64,000 bases of DNA from Clarireedia homoeocarpa (taxonomy: Eukaryota; Ascomycota; Leotiomycetes; Helotiales; Rutstroemiaceae): NCBI GenBank assembly GCA_001465935.1, contig LNKV01000018.1, positions 642,542 to 706,541 on the forward strand. The letters run 5' to 3'. A program made the translations under genes and the position numbers. Below the pieces are notes generated by a model, which was not told the DNA's origin, did no database searches, and saw nothing but the letters and a program-made list of their open reading frames with translations. Shown here in pieces: positions 46,809 through 58,116 of this stretch; positions within the stretch are counted from its first letter, which is position 1, and each line of letters begins with the position of its first letter.

Positions 46809-47287
46809 TCGGCATACCCACAGAAATGCAGTGTCTAGACTTCGTTACCGCAACCTCCAACACAGCACGACTAACTGCATGCAAGTAAATCCTAGAAGCC
46901 TTAGGTTGACTAGTACGAAGGTAGATAACGACGAAAAAGAGACGGTGTAGATGGGACGGCTAAATATAACCACCAACGACTATATATGGGGGGATATCCC
47001 TCATCTTGTTACCGTAGAGGGACAGGAGCATCACATCATACAAGAAAGATCAACTCACCTCGTGGATCATGCGGGGTACCAAGCAAAAGAATGCCCGTCA
47101 TCGAACGTCAAGTTAAGTCTAAAAGATCAACTCAATGTAGGAACAGAAGACTCTGAAGGCATATTCATGCCCGGGTAAGCCGTCGCTCCACCTATACGGA
47201 GCATGCAATGCACCTTGATTCTAGCTACAGCAAGAGGGTCCATAGCCGTATTCCATTGCAGGAGCCCGAGATGACGAAAGCGACGTG

Positions 47288-47572
47288 TCAATCAATCTGT
47301 TGTCCGTCACCCACACCCGCCACGCCCGCCAAAACCAGCCAGGAGCACGGAATCACGGTGTTGGTCAGACAAGCTTTTGGCGGGATGTTTCCAACCAATG
47401 AATCAAGCCGCCAATTGATCTGTTCCTGAATTCGCGCAAGGGGGCCCTGCAGATATATTTCGTCTGATTGGCCGGATGCGCCCTCGTTCGCGCTGTCCTT
47501 GGTTGTCGTTGCTGTGTCGATTAGCCGGTTATCGATATATGTAAACAATTGTTGAAAGTGTTCCTGCGCCAT
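47288..47572 (-). CDS. Possible small protein, unrecognised
   Basis: An ATG at 47572 gives 94 residues. The first ~65 look protein-like (HFQQLFTYIDNRLID, ARIQEQINWRLDSLVGNIPP: amphipathic helices), while the last ~25 do not. It is divergent from FIG1. It could be the first exon of a spliced gene or chance; I recognise no family. Confidence 0.25.
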   Translation of the reverse strand: MAQEHFQQLFTYIDNRLIDTATTTKDSANEGASGQSDEIYLQGPLARIQEQINWRLDSLVGNIPPKACLTNTVIPCSWLVLAGVAGVGDGQQID

Positions 47573-48036
47573 CTTCTTTTTCTAGCAGCTTAGCTCTCCT
47601 GCCACACCATTTTTTGTCACAACCTCATCACACGGCTGCGAAAGAAGAGAAAAAATCTGGGCCCTCTCTTTCTTTTCTCCTCTCTTCTGGAGAATAGTTA
47701 CAAACTGCTACGCATTCCATCCTTTCTCCCCTTTCAAACCTATTGGAGCGTAGAGATATCTGACGATTTGTTCATTCTCATGATAAGCAGTGCGACCAAA
47801 TTTATATCCACTCTTCACACGATTTAACGAAACACCCTACGAATTCCACGATACACCTCATACATTCCATACGATACTTACCACGCGGCATTCACATTCT
47901 TTCGAATCTTGAAACTTCTTTAACCCCATTGCAAACATTCCACGGCTGCGACTCCTCAGTCGCTCCGAAATACACGGGGGACGGGAGTAGCAGGCTCCGA
48001 CGCATTCGTTCAGAGACGTAGATAGAATAGTTCACG

Positions 48037-49003
48037 ATGGCTGATCGAGGGTTCGGAGGGTTTTTGAGTAAGTAACATATTCTAGATCGCGAGGCTCAAC
48101 AAAAGTGCTAACGCGTTGTGTGTGTAGGGGCGGTGCCATTCTTAGGATACCATCATGTGTTGATGATATTGATCGCCATTGCTATTATATTACTCTGTGA
48201 GTGGACCTGAACAAACAATGTATCGAGGACCTGACTAACAATCTTCCCAGCACTTCTATTAGCAGGATGTTCCTCTTCGTCACCTATGATACCCGACATT
48301 TTCCTCATATCACTCTACTACCAGCCGTACACGCCTGTGCCATCTACCGCACAAGTTGACTACAACGTACACACTGCGATATCTAACATTGTTGGTCAAG
48401 CAAAATTGGCAGCAAGAGTTGGCTACTTCGGTATCTGTATCAATCCAGATGGAGGAGCATGGCTTTGCAGTAACAATGCAACGGCTTTGGCGAACGAAGT
48501 GAGCGTAGACCAAGATCCGCTGAACTTGATCTGGCTTGCAAGTCAATTCAAGGATATGATCGTATTCCCGTACCTTATGTAAGTACTTTCTGATATTTTG
48601 CCAAGCCACAACCGCTAATAAATTCCATAGCATCGTTGCAATCATCTTCGCATTTGTCTGTCTATTACTTCTGGCTACCTTCCCAGGTTGGCATGAGGAG
48701 GAAGACATTTCAGGTCACGAGCGCGAAGTCAAGCCATTCCCATCGAGGCCAGTCTCTCAAGTCGCACTCGCCATCATCTTTATCGCATCCATCTTCGTGC
48801 TTGTATCCGTATTATGGCAACACACAGCTTCCGTCGCTGCATCCATCATAGCACAAGATCTCGGAAATGGCAGTGTACGAAGCGGAGTAGGAACCACAGC
48901 AATGGTTCTTGGATGGTTCTCATTCGCCCTTCTAATCATTGTCACCATCGGGTTGCTGGTTATGATATTAAGTATCAGAGTGTTGGCGGAGACCTTCGGA
49001 TGA
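48037..49003 (+). CDS. fig1: FIG1-like calcium-regulator/mating membrane protein
   Basis: Exons 48037-48067, 48128-48196, 48251-48578 and 48631-49003 give 266 residues; all junctions are GT-AG and in phase. Four transmembrane helices are evident: HVLMILIAIAIILLSLLL near residue 20, FPYLIIVAIIFAFVCLLLLA in the middle, VALAIIFIASIFVLVSVLW, and WFSFALLIIVTIGLLVMILS near the end. The first extracellular loop carries the claudin-like GYFGICIN motif near residue 90 with a following WLC. In yeast Fig1 mediates low-affinity Ca2+ entry and cell fusion during mating; in filamentous fungi homologues affect mating and hyphal growth. The function here is by family. The first exon encodes only ten codons. 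Confidence 0.88.
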
Positions 49004-49932
49004 TCAACCCCACCACCGAGTCATTCTAGACGAAAAACAGCACACATATGTCGACACTTACCGAATTTGACATTATACTTTCTTTTCAGCGTGCATGATT
49101 AGTACCGGCGAGAATACCGTTGGTTGGATATGACCGAATTTGGAGAAAAAAAAAAAATCGAGATTAACTACCCCTTTCTGTTTGCTCCTCGATTTTTTTG
49201 TATACATGGGATTGCATTTGGGAAAAGGAGTTACCAGATCTTGTTTGAACTTTATGTTTTGATTTATATGGTGATGAGGATTCTGGGACATGGGAAAGAT
49301 GGGTGGCAAAGTACAATGCCGGATGCAAGAGATGCCTTATGTTAGAGTATTAATGAGGGATGGATGGATGGGTTGGTTGGGTGAATCGGTGCCCTTGGAT
49401 GGGTTTGGGCGACGGAGGGAAACTCTTTCTGTTTTTCCATTTGATCCTTTTTGGTGGAGAAATCTACTGTGGTTCATGAATGACTTGTATGTATGGATGA
49501 ATAGGTGGCGGGTTGATGAGTATGAGAAGAGCATGAATGAAAGTGAACCAATGACTCCACAATAAAATATCTTCTTGATTATCGAATATGTGACATGTAA
49601 CGGGTGATTTTGTATTTGCTGCATACAAGTAGCCATTAACTCGCTAAACTATGTATAGGAGGTAGCTACTTACCCATGATGATTGATGTATATATCTGAT
49701 GTGACTATTTACTTATTCAGTAGCCATTTTCCGGGCTTAGGCACATGTGCATATTTTCTCCATTGCCACTGCCCATTACCTTGTCTCTATCCCCCTCCCT
49801 TTCCACCTTCACCTCCAGCCCCTCCGCTCAGCCAGCCCTCTCGTTATCCATGCGCTCCTTCTTCCACCCCCTCACTTCCCACACCACACCATCACCATCA
49901 ACGATCCCATCCCACCTTCGCTCTTCCCCCCC
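49004..49932. other. Intergenic stretch between convergent FIG1 and SLD2
   Basis: Short A/T runs (49146-49157) and a ggatg-type repeat near 49360-49380. The part from 49770 is C-rich and open on the plus strand but antisense to the SLD2 3' end; no gene supported. Confidence 0.5.
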
Positions 49933-51529
49933 CTACTTCCTTCTCCTAAACCTACTGCCCACCCCCGGGCCCCCCTTCATGCCCGTATTCCTCAACTTCA
50001 ACCTCTTGAAATTCTGATGCGCGCTCGCCTTCACCTTCCTCGCTGCACTCTTGACTCTTCCCTCTTTATTCGCTTCCCTGTTCACCGTTCTATGGCGCTC
50101 TTGATCGGGTCGTCGGTAGCGCGTGCCGCCTTCGGAGGCTGTGTATGAGGATGCCGAGTCCGATGCGTAGTTGCGGCCTTCTTCTTCTTCTTCTTCTTCT
50201 GGGAGGAGTTGGGTTTCGGGGACAAGCTCGGAGGAGGTGTGTTGGGGTTGGGAAAGCTCGTCTTCGGAGGAGGATTCTTCGTGGAGAGGGGCGCTGGAAG
50301 GGGCGGTGATGGGTTTGCTGCGGGTGGGGCGGAGGTTTACGCGCCGGGTGGTGCGCTTTTGACCTTTCTTTTTGTAGGGTTTGCGGAGGGGTTGGGCGGG
50401 ATTTGATGGATTGGTTGTGGGATCTTCGGGGTCGGTGTCATATTGAGCTTCGTCGTCGAAAGCGCTGAGGGGGAAATTGGGTTGGCTGTCTTTTACTAGT
50501 ATTTCGGGTATTGGTGGTGGAGGAGGTGCAGTCTCTGATGGGTTCGAAGTTGGTTTTGGTTTTGATTTAGGCCCATTCTCCATCTCCATCTCCATTTCTC
50601 TAAGAGCCTCGAGATCTTCGTCCGCGACATCGTCTTCCATTTTTCGGAGGCCGGCAAGCATGCTGCTTAGACCTCTGATGATGGGTTTGCGTGGGACGCG
50701 GATCATTTCGGGGGATTGGGGTTCTCCTTCATTTTCGTCTATAGATGGCATTTGGATTCGTTGACTGTCTCTTCGGAGGAACGAGGGGGTGCTAAAATGA
50801 AATTTGGAGACTGAGGATGGGGTTTTGGTCTCTTGTGTAGTATCGAGGGTGCGGTTCTTGGATGGTGTGGTAAATGGGTTTAGTGCGGATTGTTTTCTTG
50901 ATGAGGGAGTTCGACTGTGCAATGCTCGTGGATCTTCGGGACTCTTCTGTTTCCGAGGGGTAGCTTGCGTAAGAACTGCTTTGCCGGTTTCCGCTGCCAT
51001 TGAAGGAGAATCGGCAGGACTGTCTTCCTCGAGATCAAATAATCCAAGCACTTGTCCATCTTTTTGTGGTGTTGGTCCAATTGCAGTTTTCTTCTGGGGT
51101 GTTGCGAATAGATTTCGCATTATCGAAGGAGAGAAGTAAGGGTCAACATCCCAGGGTAGCATGGAGCCCCTTGAGGGAGTCTTGTCCACCTGTAGTCGTT
51201 TATGCGGAGTTGTCTTATTGACATCGTCATGTTTTCTCTTCTGTGGTGTGGACTTTGGAGCTGTTGGCTGCGTCGGCGCAATATTTCCAGATAATATATT
51301 GCGTACTTTATCATACTCTTTATACTTAGAAGCTGCAAACCATTAGCCAGTGTATCTACGATCCGCGACAACATTTGTAATCCATACCTATTTCAGGGTT
51401 CTTCTTGATATCCTGCCGCGATGCTTTTCTTCCTTCATTTTGACTTTGAAATTCCTTCTCCCAGACCTTCAAATCCGCACGAAGGACTTTTGACCGTTCC
51501 TCCCATGTCTTCCTCTCTCCCTCATCCAT
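49933..51529 (-). CDS. sld2: DNA replication regulator SLD2
   Basis: Exons 51529-51388 and 51332-49933 give 513 residues. The N-terminal ~75 residues are the conserved Sld2 region: RADLKVWEKEF, GRKASRQDIKKNP, IASKYKEYDKVRNIL. A long disordered, Ser/Thr-Pro-rich segment follows with many minimal CDK sites (KTPSRGSM, ATPQKK, SRTPSSRK, STPSFLRRD). Then comes a compact PRKPIIRGLSSMLAGLRKMEDD motif and an acidic stretch with a Glu7 run. The C-terminus is basic. Sld2 is phosphorylated by S-phase CDK and bridges Dpb11 to help assemble the CMG helicase at origins. The CDK sites are inferred from S/T-P density. Confidence 0.87.
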
Positions 51530-52140
51530 GTTCTTCTATGCGCACCAAAACCAGATCCGAGGCTCCTTTTCGCAGAAGTACATCAGAAACGCGGTACAAT
51601 ATTCCGTTTCGTTGTCGTCGCGCAACAACAATTGAATTGGAAGGATGAATTATGTTTGGTATATTGATATGAAATAATGATTGGCCGTAACGTCATGAAA
51701 TAGTCATAAAAGTCATAAATTTATCCTCGCATCATCCACATAAGTATCGGTTCTAGAATATTTTACGTCGTAGGTACTTAGTAGAACTATGGGTTAGACG
51801 CGTCTGGATAAAGTTGGTACGCGATCCGATCAACTTTATTTTTAGCGGCAAAGTACTGTTGCGTAAGTGGTGTAAACTTCGGTATATTGTTGCCATTATG
51901 TGAGAAACTCATGAAGTGAGATTGCTCTCCTGATTTGAGGCTATTCGACCTGCTATTGTGCTATATAGTACTTCGTACACACTGAATTCTGTCACATAAA
52001 TTATCGTTCATCAGAAGCAACTTTTGAACGACAGTCGGAATATCATTTTCCCGAATCGGCCCGCTTCTGCCATCTGATAAGAGATAATAGAACTAGTTGC
52101 CTTCCTTACCCCAGACGGCTCTTCCAAACCATTGCATCTT
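51530..52140. promoter_or_regulatory. Divergent region between SLD2 and the RING gene
   Basis: 611 bp separate the ATG codons of the two genes, AT-rich around 51660-51990. No supported frame. Confidence 0.45.
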
Positions 52141-53193
52141 ATGGATAGTCCGCATAACACTGACTTGGCCACCAAGCCAGAGGTCCCCGGCAATGATGGT
52201 CGAATATCACCAGCCGTAGTCGAAACCACGTCAGTCTCTGCCGTCCCGAAATCCGAACCAGAGCAAGAAGAAACCACCTGCGTAATTTGCCTTGAGAACC
52301 TCTCCGAACCCGCCTTCGCCCGCCCCTGCAACCACTCCACCTTCGACTACCTCTGCCTCCTCACCTGGCTCCAACAAACCCCCAGCTGTCCCCTCTGCAA
52401 AACGCAAATCAAAACCGTCCACTACGATACCCTCGAAGGTGGCAACCACAAAACTTATATCGTCCCCGCACCTGCTCGAGAGCCTCCCATCCCAAACCCA
52501 AACTACAACCGAGCCTCCCTGCACCACAACACATCGCGCAGCCGGCGACGCATCCGCTTTGGCCCTCGCTCTCCCAATTCCCATCCAAATCTAACCCTCG
52601 ACGATCCCCTCGCCCGCCGTCGCCACATCTACAGGCATCAGCTGTACTCCCTGCACGTAGGCAGCAACCGCATTTCCCGTTTCCGCGAACTCACGCCCCA
52701 ACTCTTCGCGCATGATGCCGAAGCCGTGTCGCGCGCTCGCAACTGGATTCGACGGGAACTGCAGGTTTTTGAATTCTTGCAACCATCTTCTTCTTCCACG
52801 ACGGGGGAAACAAATAGAGCCGCTGACCGTCGCGCAAATAACGCGGAGTTTTTATTGGAGTATATTATAGCCATACTGAAAACGACGGATATCCAAGAGA
52901 GTGGGGGGAAAGCGGAAGAGTTGTTGCAGGAGTACTTGGGGACGGAAGATACGCGGTTGTTTTTGCATGAGTTGAGGGCTTGGTTGAGGAGTCCATATAC
53001 GACGCTGGGGGATTGGGATCGGCATGTGCAGTATAGGAATGTGGGGAGAGTGGTTGGGGGGAAGTATGAGAGGGGTGAGGTGGGGCAAAGGAGAGAGGGA
53101 GAGGAAGAGGAGGGGGTAGGAGGTGCGGTTGTTGATAGAGGAGGAAGAAATGGTGAGAGGTGGAGGCCGGAGCCGGGTCGGTATGATGGCTGA
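52141..53193 (+). CDS. RING-finger protein, probable E3 ubiquitin ligase
   Basis: The first ATG of the frame (52141; upstream extension is only by TTG) gives 350 residues without introns. A C3HC4-type RING lies at residues ~46-89: CVICLEN, then ARPCNHSTFDYLCLLTWLQQTPSCPLCKTQI. The spacing and the PCNH core resemble Topors-like or Dcst-type RINGs. After the RING come a basic Arg-rich segment, a helical middle (RARNWIRRELQVFEFLQ, LLEYIIAILKTTDIQ) and a Glu/Gly/Arg-rich tail. Base use flips: the first ~600 bp are C-rich on the coding strand and the last ~350 are G-rich with almost no C. The ligase activity and substrates are inferred from the RING only. Confidence 0.82.
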   Translation: MDSPHNTDLATKPEVPGNDGRISPAVVETTSVSAVPKSEPEQEETTCVICLENLSEPAFARPCNHSTFDYLCLLTWLQQTPSCPLCKTQIKTVHYDTLEGGNHKTYIVPAPAREPPIPNPNYNRASLHHNTSRSRRRIRFGPRSPNSHPNLTLDDPLARRRHIYRHQLYSLHVGSNRISRFRELTPQLFAHDAEAVSRARNWIRRELQVFEFLQPSSSSTTGETNRAADRRANNAEFLLEYIIAILKTTDIQESGGKAEELLQEYLGTEDTRLFLHELRAWLRSPYTTLGDWDRHVQYRNVGRVVGGKYERGEVGQRREGEEEEGVGGAVVDRGGRNGERWRPEPGRYDG

Positions 53194-53367
53194 AGGTAGT
53201 GGCGAAGAAGAATGACTATCAAGCGGATTTAAAGGCCTATCGCAACACAGGTGCGGATCTCGAAGGTTAGGTTTCGCAGGAAAGGCCGGTGCACGAGACT
53301 CGACGAGTCGTTGCCTATTTGTCATGGTATATCAAATCACTCTGCACACTCCAAATCTACGACCCAG

Positions 53368-53604
53368 TCACACATTTACCGTATTTTGAGCAGCACAGAA
53401 TATTCTTAACAAATCACCAAGCAAATCCTCATGCATCTGTCTGGTGAAAGACCCAGATTGCCATATGCATATGCCCCACCCGGACCCAACCAACGACGCC
53501 AAAACAAGTCCGAGGTACTGGGATATGACACAGTCCATATATGTACTGTACTGTGCGATAGTCATGAAGCCGAGTAAGAGCACGGAGAGTATAGGAAAGA
53601 GCAT
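53368..53604 (-). CDS. Possible small membrane peptide
   Basis: An ATG at 53604 gives 78 residues with two hydrophobic segments (ILSVLLLGFMTIAQY; YLGLVLASLVGSGWGICIW). No family is recognised, and it lies next to the RING gene's 3' end in repeat-rich DNA, so chance is possible. Confidence 0.22.
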   Translation of the reverse strand: MLFPILSVLLLGFMTIAQYSTYMDCVISQYLGLVLASLVGSGWGICIWQSGSFTRQMHEDLLGDLLRIFCAAQNTVNV

Positions 53605-53672
53605 AGAGGAGTAGAAGCAGTATGGTTAGTTAGCCTGGCTAGTTGATCGGTAGATGGTAGAACGGGTATTTA

Positions 53673-53733
53673 CAGATAGATAGATAGATAGATAGACACA
53701 TACCAACCTCATCTATTACCAAATGCAGTGAGA

Positions 53734-53764
<31 letters not shown>

Positions 53765-53934
53765 AATGGTATACCAAAGCTTACTTACATAGAACCAACC
53801 CACAACTTGGATGTACATACATACATACATATATACATATATAAGACCCAGCTAGCCCCAGCCAGACCACTTTGACGCAACGCAACGCAACGCAACGCAA
53901 TGTCCTACCTCCCATCCCATCCCATCCCATCACA
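53673..53934. repeat. Cluster of unrelated microsatellites
   Basis: Within 260 bp: (gata)n at 53673-53696, (ca)n at 53734-53748, (ga)n to 53764, (tacata)n around 53814-53842, (cgcaa)n at 53875-53899 and (cccat)n at 53910-53934. Different unit sizes in immediate succession are unusual. Confidence 0.88.
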
Positions 53935-54138
53935 TCTCCACCCATCCAAATCTCATCACATACATTCCATCCCATTCCATTCGGTTCGGTTCGGTTCTAC
54001 ATCTCATTCATTCTCTTCTCCGCAAGTCATTCATTCATTCCGCTTACGACGAGGTAGGTATGTATGTATGTACTGTAGAATACAATACGGACGGCCTCGA
54101 CGGCTGGCTGAGTGAATGATATCATGCGTGCTCGGTCG

Positions 54139-54342
54139 ATGTGCATGTGCATGTGCATGTGATAGAGAGGGAGATGGATAGATATATAAGTTAGTTAGAT
54201 AGTTGGTTTATTGAGTTAGTTGGTTGGTTAGTTAGTTTATTGAGTTAAGTTAAGTTTAGTTGGGTTGAATTGAGTTTAGTTAGTTGGTTTATATATATAT
54301 AGATACGCAAGTGCAAGGAAGTTGGATGATTGATTGATTGAT
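54139..54342. repeat. (atgtgc)n followed by gttagt/ttgagt tract
   Basis: A (gtgcat) hexamer run at 54139-54162, then about 150 bp of imperfect gttagt, gttggt and tttattgagt units, then (gatt)n near 54330-54342. Confidence 0.8.
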
Positions 54343-54800
54343 TCACACGATGACATACAGCAGGCTGGCATACTAAACAGGTAGAAATAGAGGAAAACTG
54401 AAATGGTTCAATGTTTTTGTAGTGATTTATAGCCAGTGAGACTATTATTACAGATTTTCTTTCCTTCGGTATCTGCTACCTACCTACTTCCCCCTAAGCT
54501 CCTAGCAGTGTGCCTATTGACTACTTGCCTACTTACTCAGCGCGCGCGCTCGCCGTAATAGTCCATTGCAGTTGAGTCTATCCGAGATGTTTGCTATCGG
54601 CAGTAGCCGGGTCCGTGGATTGAAGGCGCGAGATTGCAATGATCCGATGCATGGGCTTGCATGCAATTGCCTGAACATCATTAAGATGGACGCAGATGCA
54701 GATGCAAACAGCCCACGGGTACATGAACAGGAGGAACTGTGGGATGGAAGGGCAAGTGTGGTGGATGGAGACAGGGGAGACGAGACGGGGGTTAGGAAGG

Positions 54801-54830
54801 TGATTGGTGTTGGTGTTGGTGTTGGTGGTA
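54801..54830. repeat. (gttggt)n microsatellite
   Basis: Four to five copies of gttggt, part of a G/T-rich and then G/A-rich stretch to about 54930. Confidence 0.8.
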
Positions 54831-57249
54831 GTGGTAATGGTGGCGGTAGCAGAGGGGTGCAAAGGAAGATGAGGGGAGATGGAGGAGATGAGAGGAGATG
54901 AGGGGAGATGGAGGAGATGATGGGACATGGAGATCATGGGGTAAGGAGGAGACGACAGAATGTTACGGGGCAGAATGAAGAGCCTGCAAAGGACATCATA
55001 GGATGAATGTAGAGGCGGGTTGAGATATTAAGAAGTTTCTGAATGATGTAGGAGTAAGGCACTTGGTGCAGGGAAGAGGCACAGTTGAAATGGCAAGAAT
55101 AGAGGAAGTATATGACTTTACTGAGATGGCCAATTAGATATGAGCGCACTGGCAGCGTTATTGAACAAAACAATGCTATAGAGAAAGTATTTGGGTGCAC
55201 AGAACAAGAACAGCCATGTACAATCTCACAAGCTGGAAAGTACAAAACATAGACCCAGCACCCCAGTCTCCTAGAAGTTATCCGTGGGAATCTTCAGTAT
55301 AGAATCCCCATATTGAAGTAGAACAGAATCTAAAACTTGCATATAGCCATACATCTCAACCCACTACATCAAGGAACGACTTCTGCAAACTCGAGTACCG
55401 TAATACAACAGAAAGAAAAGAGGATATCGAATCCCGTATCCTCATCCCGTATCTTCCCACTCGGTGTCTCCGGAACCTTCGGAAACGTGTGGGAATCAAT
55501 GCTACAGTAGGTAGGCGGACAACGGAAGGATCGCGGGGCCCGGGGTCAGGGGAAGTAAGGTTTCATAAAATCACATTAAAGGGGCCTTACAATAGCCAAC
55601 GAAAGTAACTGTAGATGTGGCGGTGGTTATTGTTGTGAAAGACAGGTCAGGCTGTAATCCGTACACCCGCGAAGTACTCAAAGTTGAGTGGATGGGTAGT
55701 TGGTGATACGATTTCTATAGCTGGAGCTGGGGGTTGGGTAGCGATGTTTTGAACCTGTGCCTGTATTTTATCGAGATCGATTTGAAAGAATAAGTGAACG
55801 GTTGAAGATCCTCCACCATGGGGCCATCTTCCCATTTGTGGGGGGTTTGAAGTTCGTTCTGAGATTCTAGACAATTGAAACACTTGAGTGACATCAGCTT
55901 GAAATCGCGGACGTGACGACGACTGATCATATGTGCCACCACATGGTGTAACTTATAAGCGGAACAATGTCTGAAGAAGATGGAAGGAAAAGAAGTCTAG
56001 AACCAAGGAAACTTTTCCCATTCTCCAGTCCAGTCAGAAAGTAGTTAAAAGCAAAAGCTGCGTTGGGAGTGATTGGAAGAAAGATTGATGATGAGTTTCG
56101 CGAAGTTGCTTGGAAAAACCACGCGTCGGTCAACAAGCGAGTGCTTACTGTGCTACAGAGTGTAAAAGAAAAGTAAAAGTTCAAAGTTCGTATTTCATAT
56201 TTCCCAATCGGTCAATATTTCAGGCTGTGCAAATGAAATGCGGACAAGCCATAGTAATCAGATGAGATAGTCATAGCCGCACCTGCCCTACATACACGGC
56301 TTCCTTTCAACAGACGGATAATTCTGGAGCTGCGCATTCATCCAACCCGCTGGCCAAAGGGTTTGGTGGCAGGTATCTGTCTGTTTGTACATTTAGGTCG
56401 ACGGCTCAGGCCTAAAGGGCGAAGGATGAAACGAAACTGATTTGATGGATCAATAGAGATACATGTTGAATCTTGAGGATCCGAAGAAGGGTGTAACCTT
56501 AGGTTCTACTTGTATAGAAGTGGTGTGGTTCTAGTTGGTGTTTGGCGGCTGGCGGTCGATGGTTGTTTGGTGGTTGTTTGTGGCGGCTGGTGGCGGTTGG
56601 TAGTTGGCACTCTTGTCATATGCGATGTAACACTCCCCTTTGCATAGTTATGTATGAAGTGAGGTTCCGACTGAGTGATACTGGATTTGGACGTTAGGAA
56701 CAATAAGCGCTACCATGTTCGACCGGATTGGGCCATGTCATCCTCCTGCATTATGCGTTTCTATCATGTTCCGGCGTGGAAAAGGTTGAGTTGAGTTCGC
56801 TCGATGAGGCACCAAAGGGTTTGTAATCTGATGCGTTGTGTGATTATTTATAGCAATGCGAATAGAAGCGACAGAGCCGGGTCTTCGCCGTCGCCTTGAT
56901 CTCGTGAGTGGTGAAGTATCTCTTGTCGGCTTAGGCTCGCTAATCAGGAGCAATGGGGATAGGATAGGGATGGAAATCAATGCCGACTCCGACTGTTTTA
57001 ATCACAGGGCAGACAGGTGGAGGAGGAGCCGGAACACTTCCCTAATTTTTCAATCAGAAATTAATATGGCAGTGTAAATGAGTGGATTCACAACGAGAAC
57101 CTTGATGGAATAGAGAGAAGGGAGTGAGAGATTAGAACTGGTCTCCAGTCTCCGGTCTCCCAAGATTTCAAGGTTGATATGTATTCGACTCCTGGCAACT
57201 TGGCAGAGCAGGGTCGAGCAGAGTCGAGCGGGATGAAGATAATCAAGTA

Positions 57250-57418
57250 TACATGTAAGATTACATATACATATACAGACACATATACATATAAGATTAT
57301 ATATACATATACATATAAATATAAATATACATACACATATACATATACATACACATACATATACATACACATATACATACATATACATACACATATACAT
57401 ATACATACATATACACAG
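57250..57418. repeat. (acatat)n / (acatac)n microsatellite
   Basis: About 170 bp of alternating acatat, acatac and aaatat units. Tyr/Thr- and Val/Tyr-rich frames on both strands here are artefacts. Confidence 0.9.
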
Positions 57419-57495
57419 CTTATACTTTGTACATTGGATATTGTGAACACTGAAGAGCAGTCTTTGCCTTGCATAATATAATGAATACTACCCAC

Positions 57496-57529
57496 CTCTT
57501 GTTCTCTTGTTCTCTTGTTCTCTTGTTCT
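57496..57529. repeat. (ttctcttg)n repeat
   Basis: Four tandem copies of an 8-bp ttctcttg unit. Confidence 0.85.
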
Positions 57530-57728
57530 GCCCCCGTACTTTGTACGAGGATTTTGAGGAAAGACCTTGCTCACTTACCGTTGAAGATTGATAATCGGGA
57601 TTGGCAAACCGGTAGAATCTCTGGTAGTTTATGCAAGCAATGCCAGCGATGCCAAAATGGGTCCCGGTCCTTTCCAATTACTTCGTATAATGAAAAGGAC
57701 TTTGTATCAGCGAGCACTACTGCTGCTG

Positions 57729-57777
57729 GCTACTGCTACTGCTACTGCTACTGCTACTGCTACTGCTACTGCTACTG
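57729..57777. repeat. (ctgcta)n hexanucleotide repeat
   Basis: Eight near-perfect copies of ctgcta (six of actgct in a row). Two frames across it give Cys/Tyr or Ala/Thr runs; neither belongs to a supported gene. Confidence 0.88.
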
Positions 57778-58059
57778 TAGAGAGTATAGTTAGTTCGTTC
57801 TTCGTTTCTTCCTTTGTTTCTCTCAAGACAATTGGAAATAGTGATTGATCATCGTCATCTCCTTACCTTTGGGTCTTGTGCTCGTGCTCGTGCTCGGTGC
57901 TCACCCCCGTGCCCGCTGCCCGCTGCCCGGTGTGGCTGCTGCAAGATGGAAAGATACCGACGGGGATTTCGAGCAGTCGAGATTCTCTCGATTCTCCGGT
58001 CGCCGGTGCCCAGTCTTGATCGAAAAAGCTGGGAGCATCATTTCTAAAGATAAATGTCG

Positions 58060-58116
58060 GATGGAAGTCTGGAAGTGTGGAAGTGTGGAAGTGTGGAAGT
58101 CTTGCAGTCTGGAAGC
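58060..58116. repeat. ggaagtgt/ggaagtct repeat
   Basis: Five imperfect 9-bp units with a ggaagt core in non-coding DNA. Confidence 0.75.

Larger units (their letters stand above)
45856..48036. other. Gene-poor stretch upstream of FIG1
   Basis: Contains an aatg(c/t)ac repeat (46757-46808), one possible small minus-strand gene (47288-47572), and a pyrimidine-rich leader before FIG1 from about 47600. Other frames have no support. Confidence 0.5.

Noticed and set aside
49745..50148. Plus-strand frames near the SLD2 3' end
   Set aside because: Antisense to the SLD2 tail and a C-rich spacer; no family resemblance.
52638..53222. 194-codon antisense frame over the RING gene
   Set aside because: Pro/Ser-rich shadow caused by the G-rich coding strand; the RING frame carries the domain.
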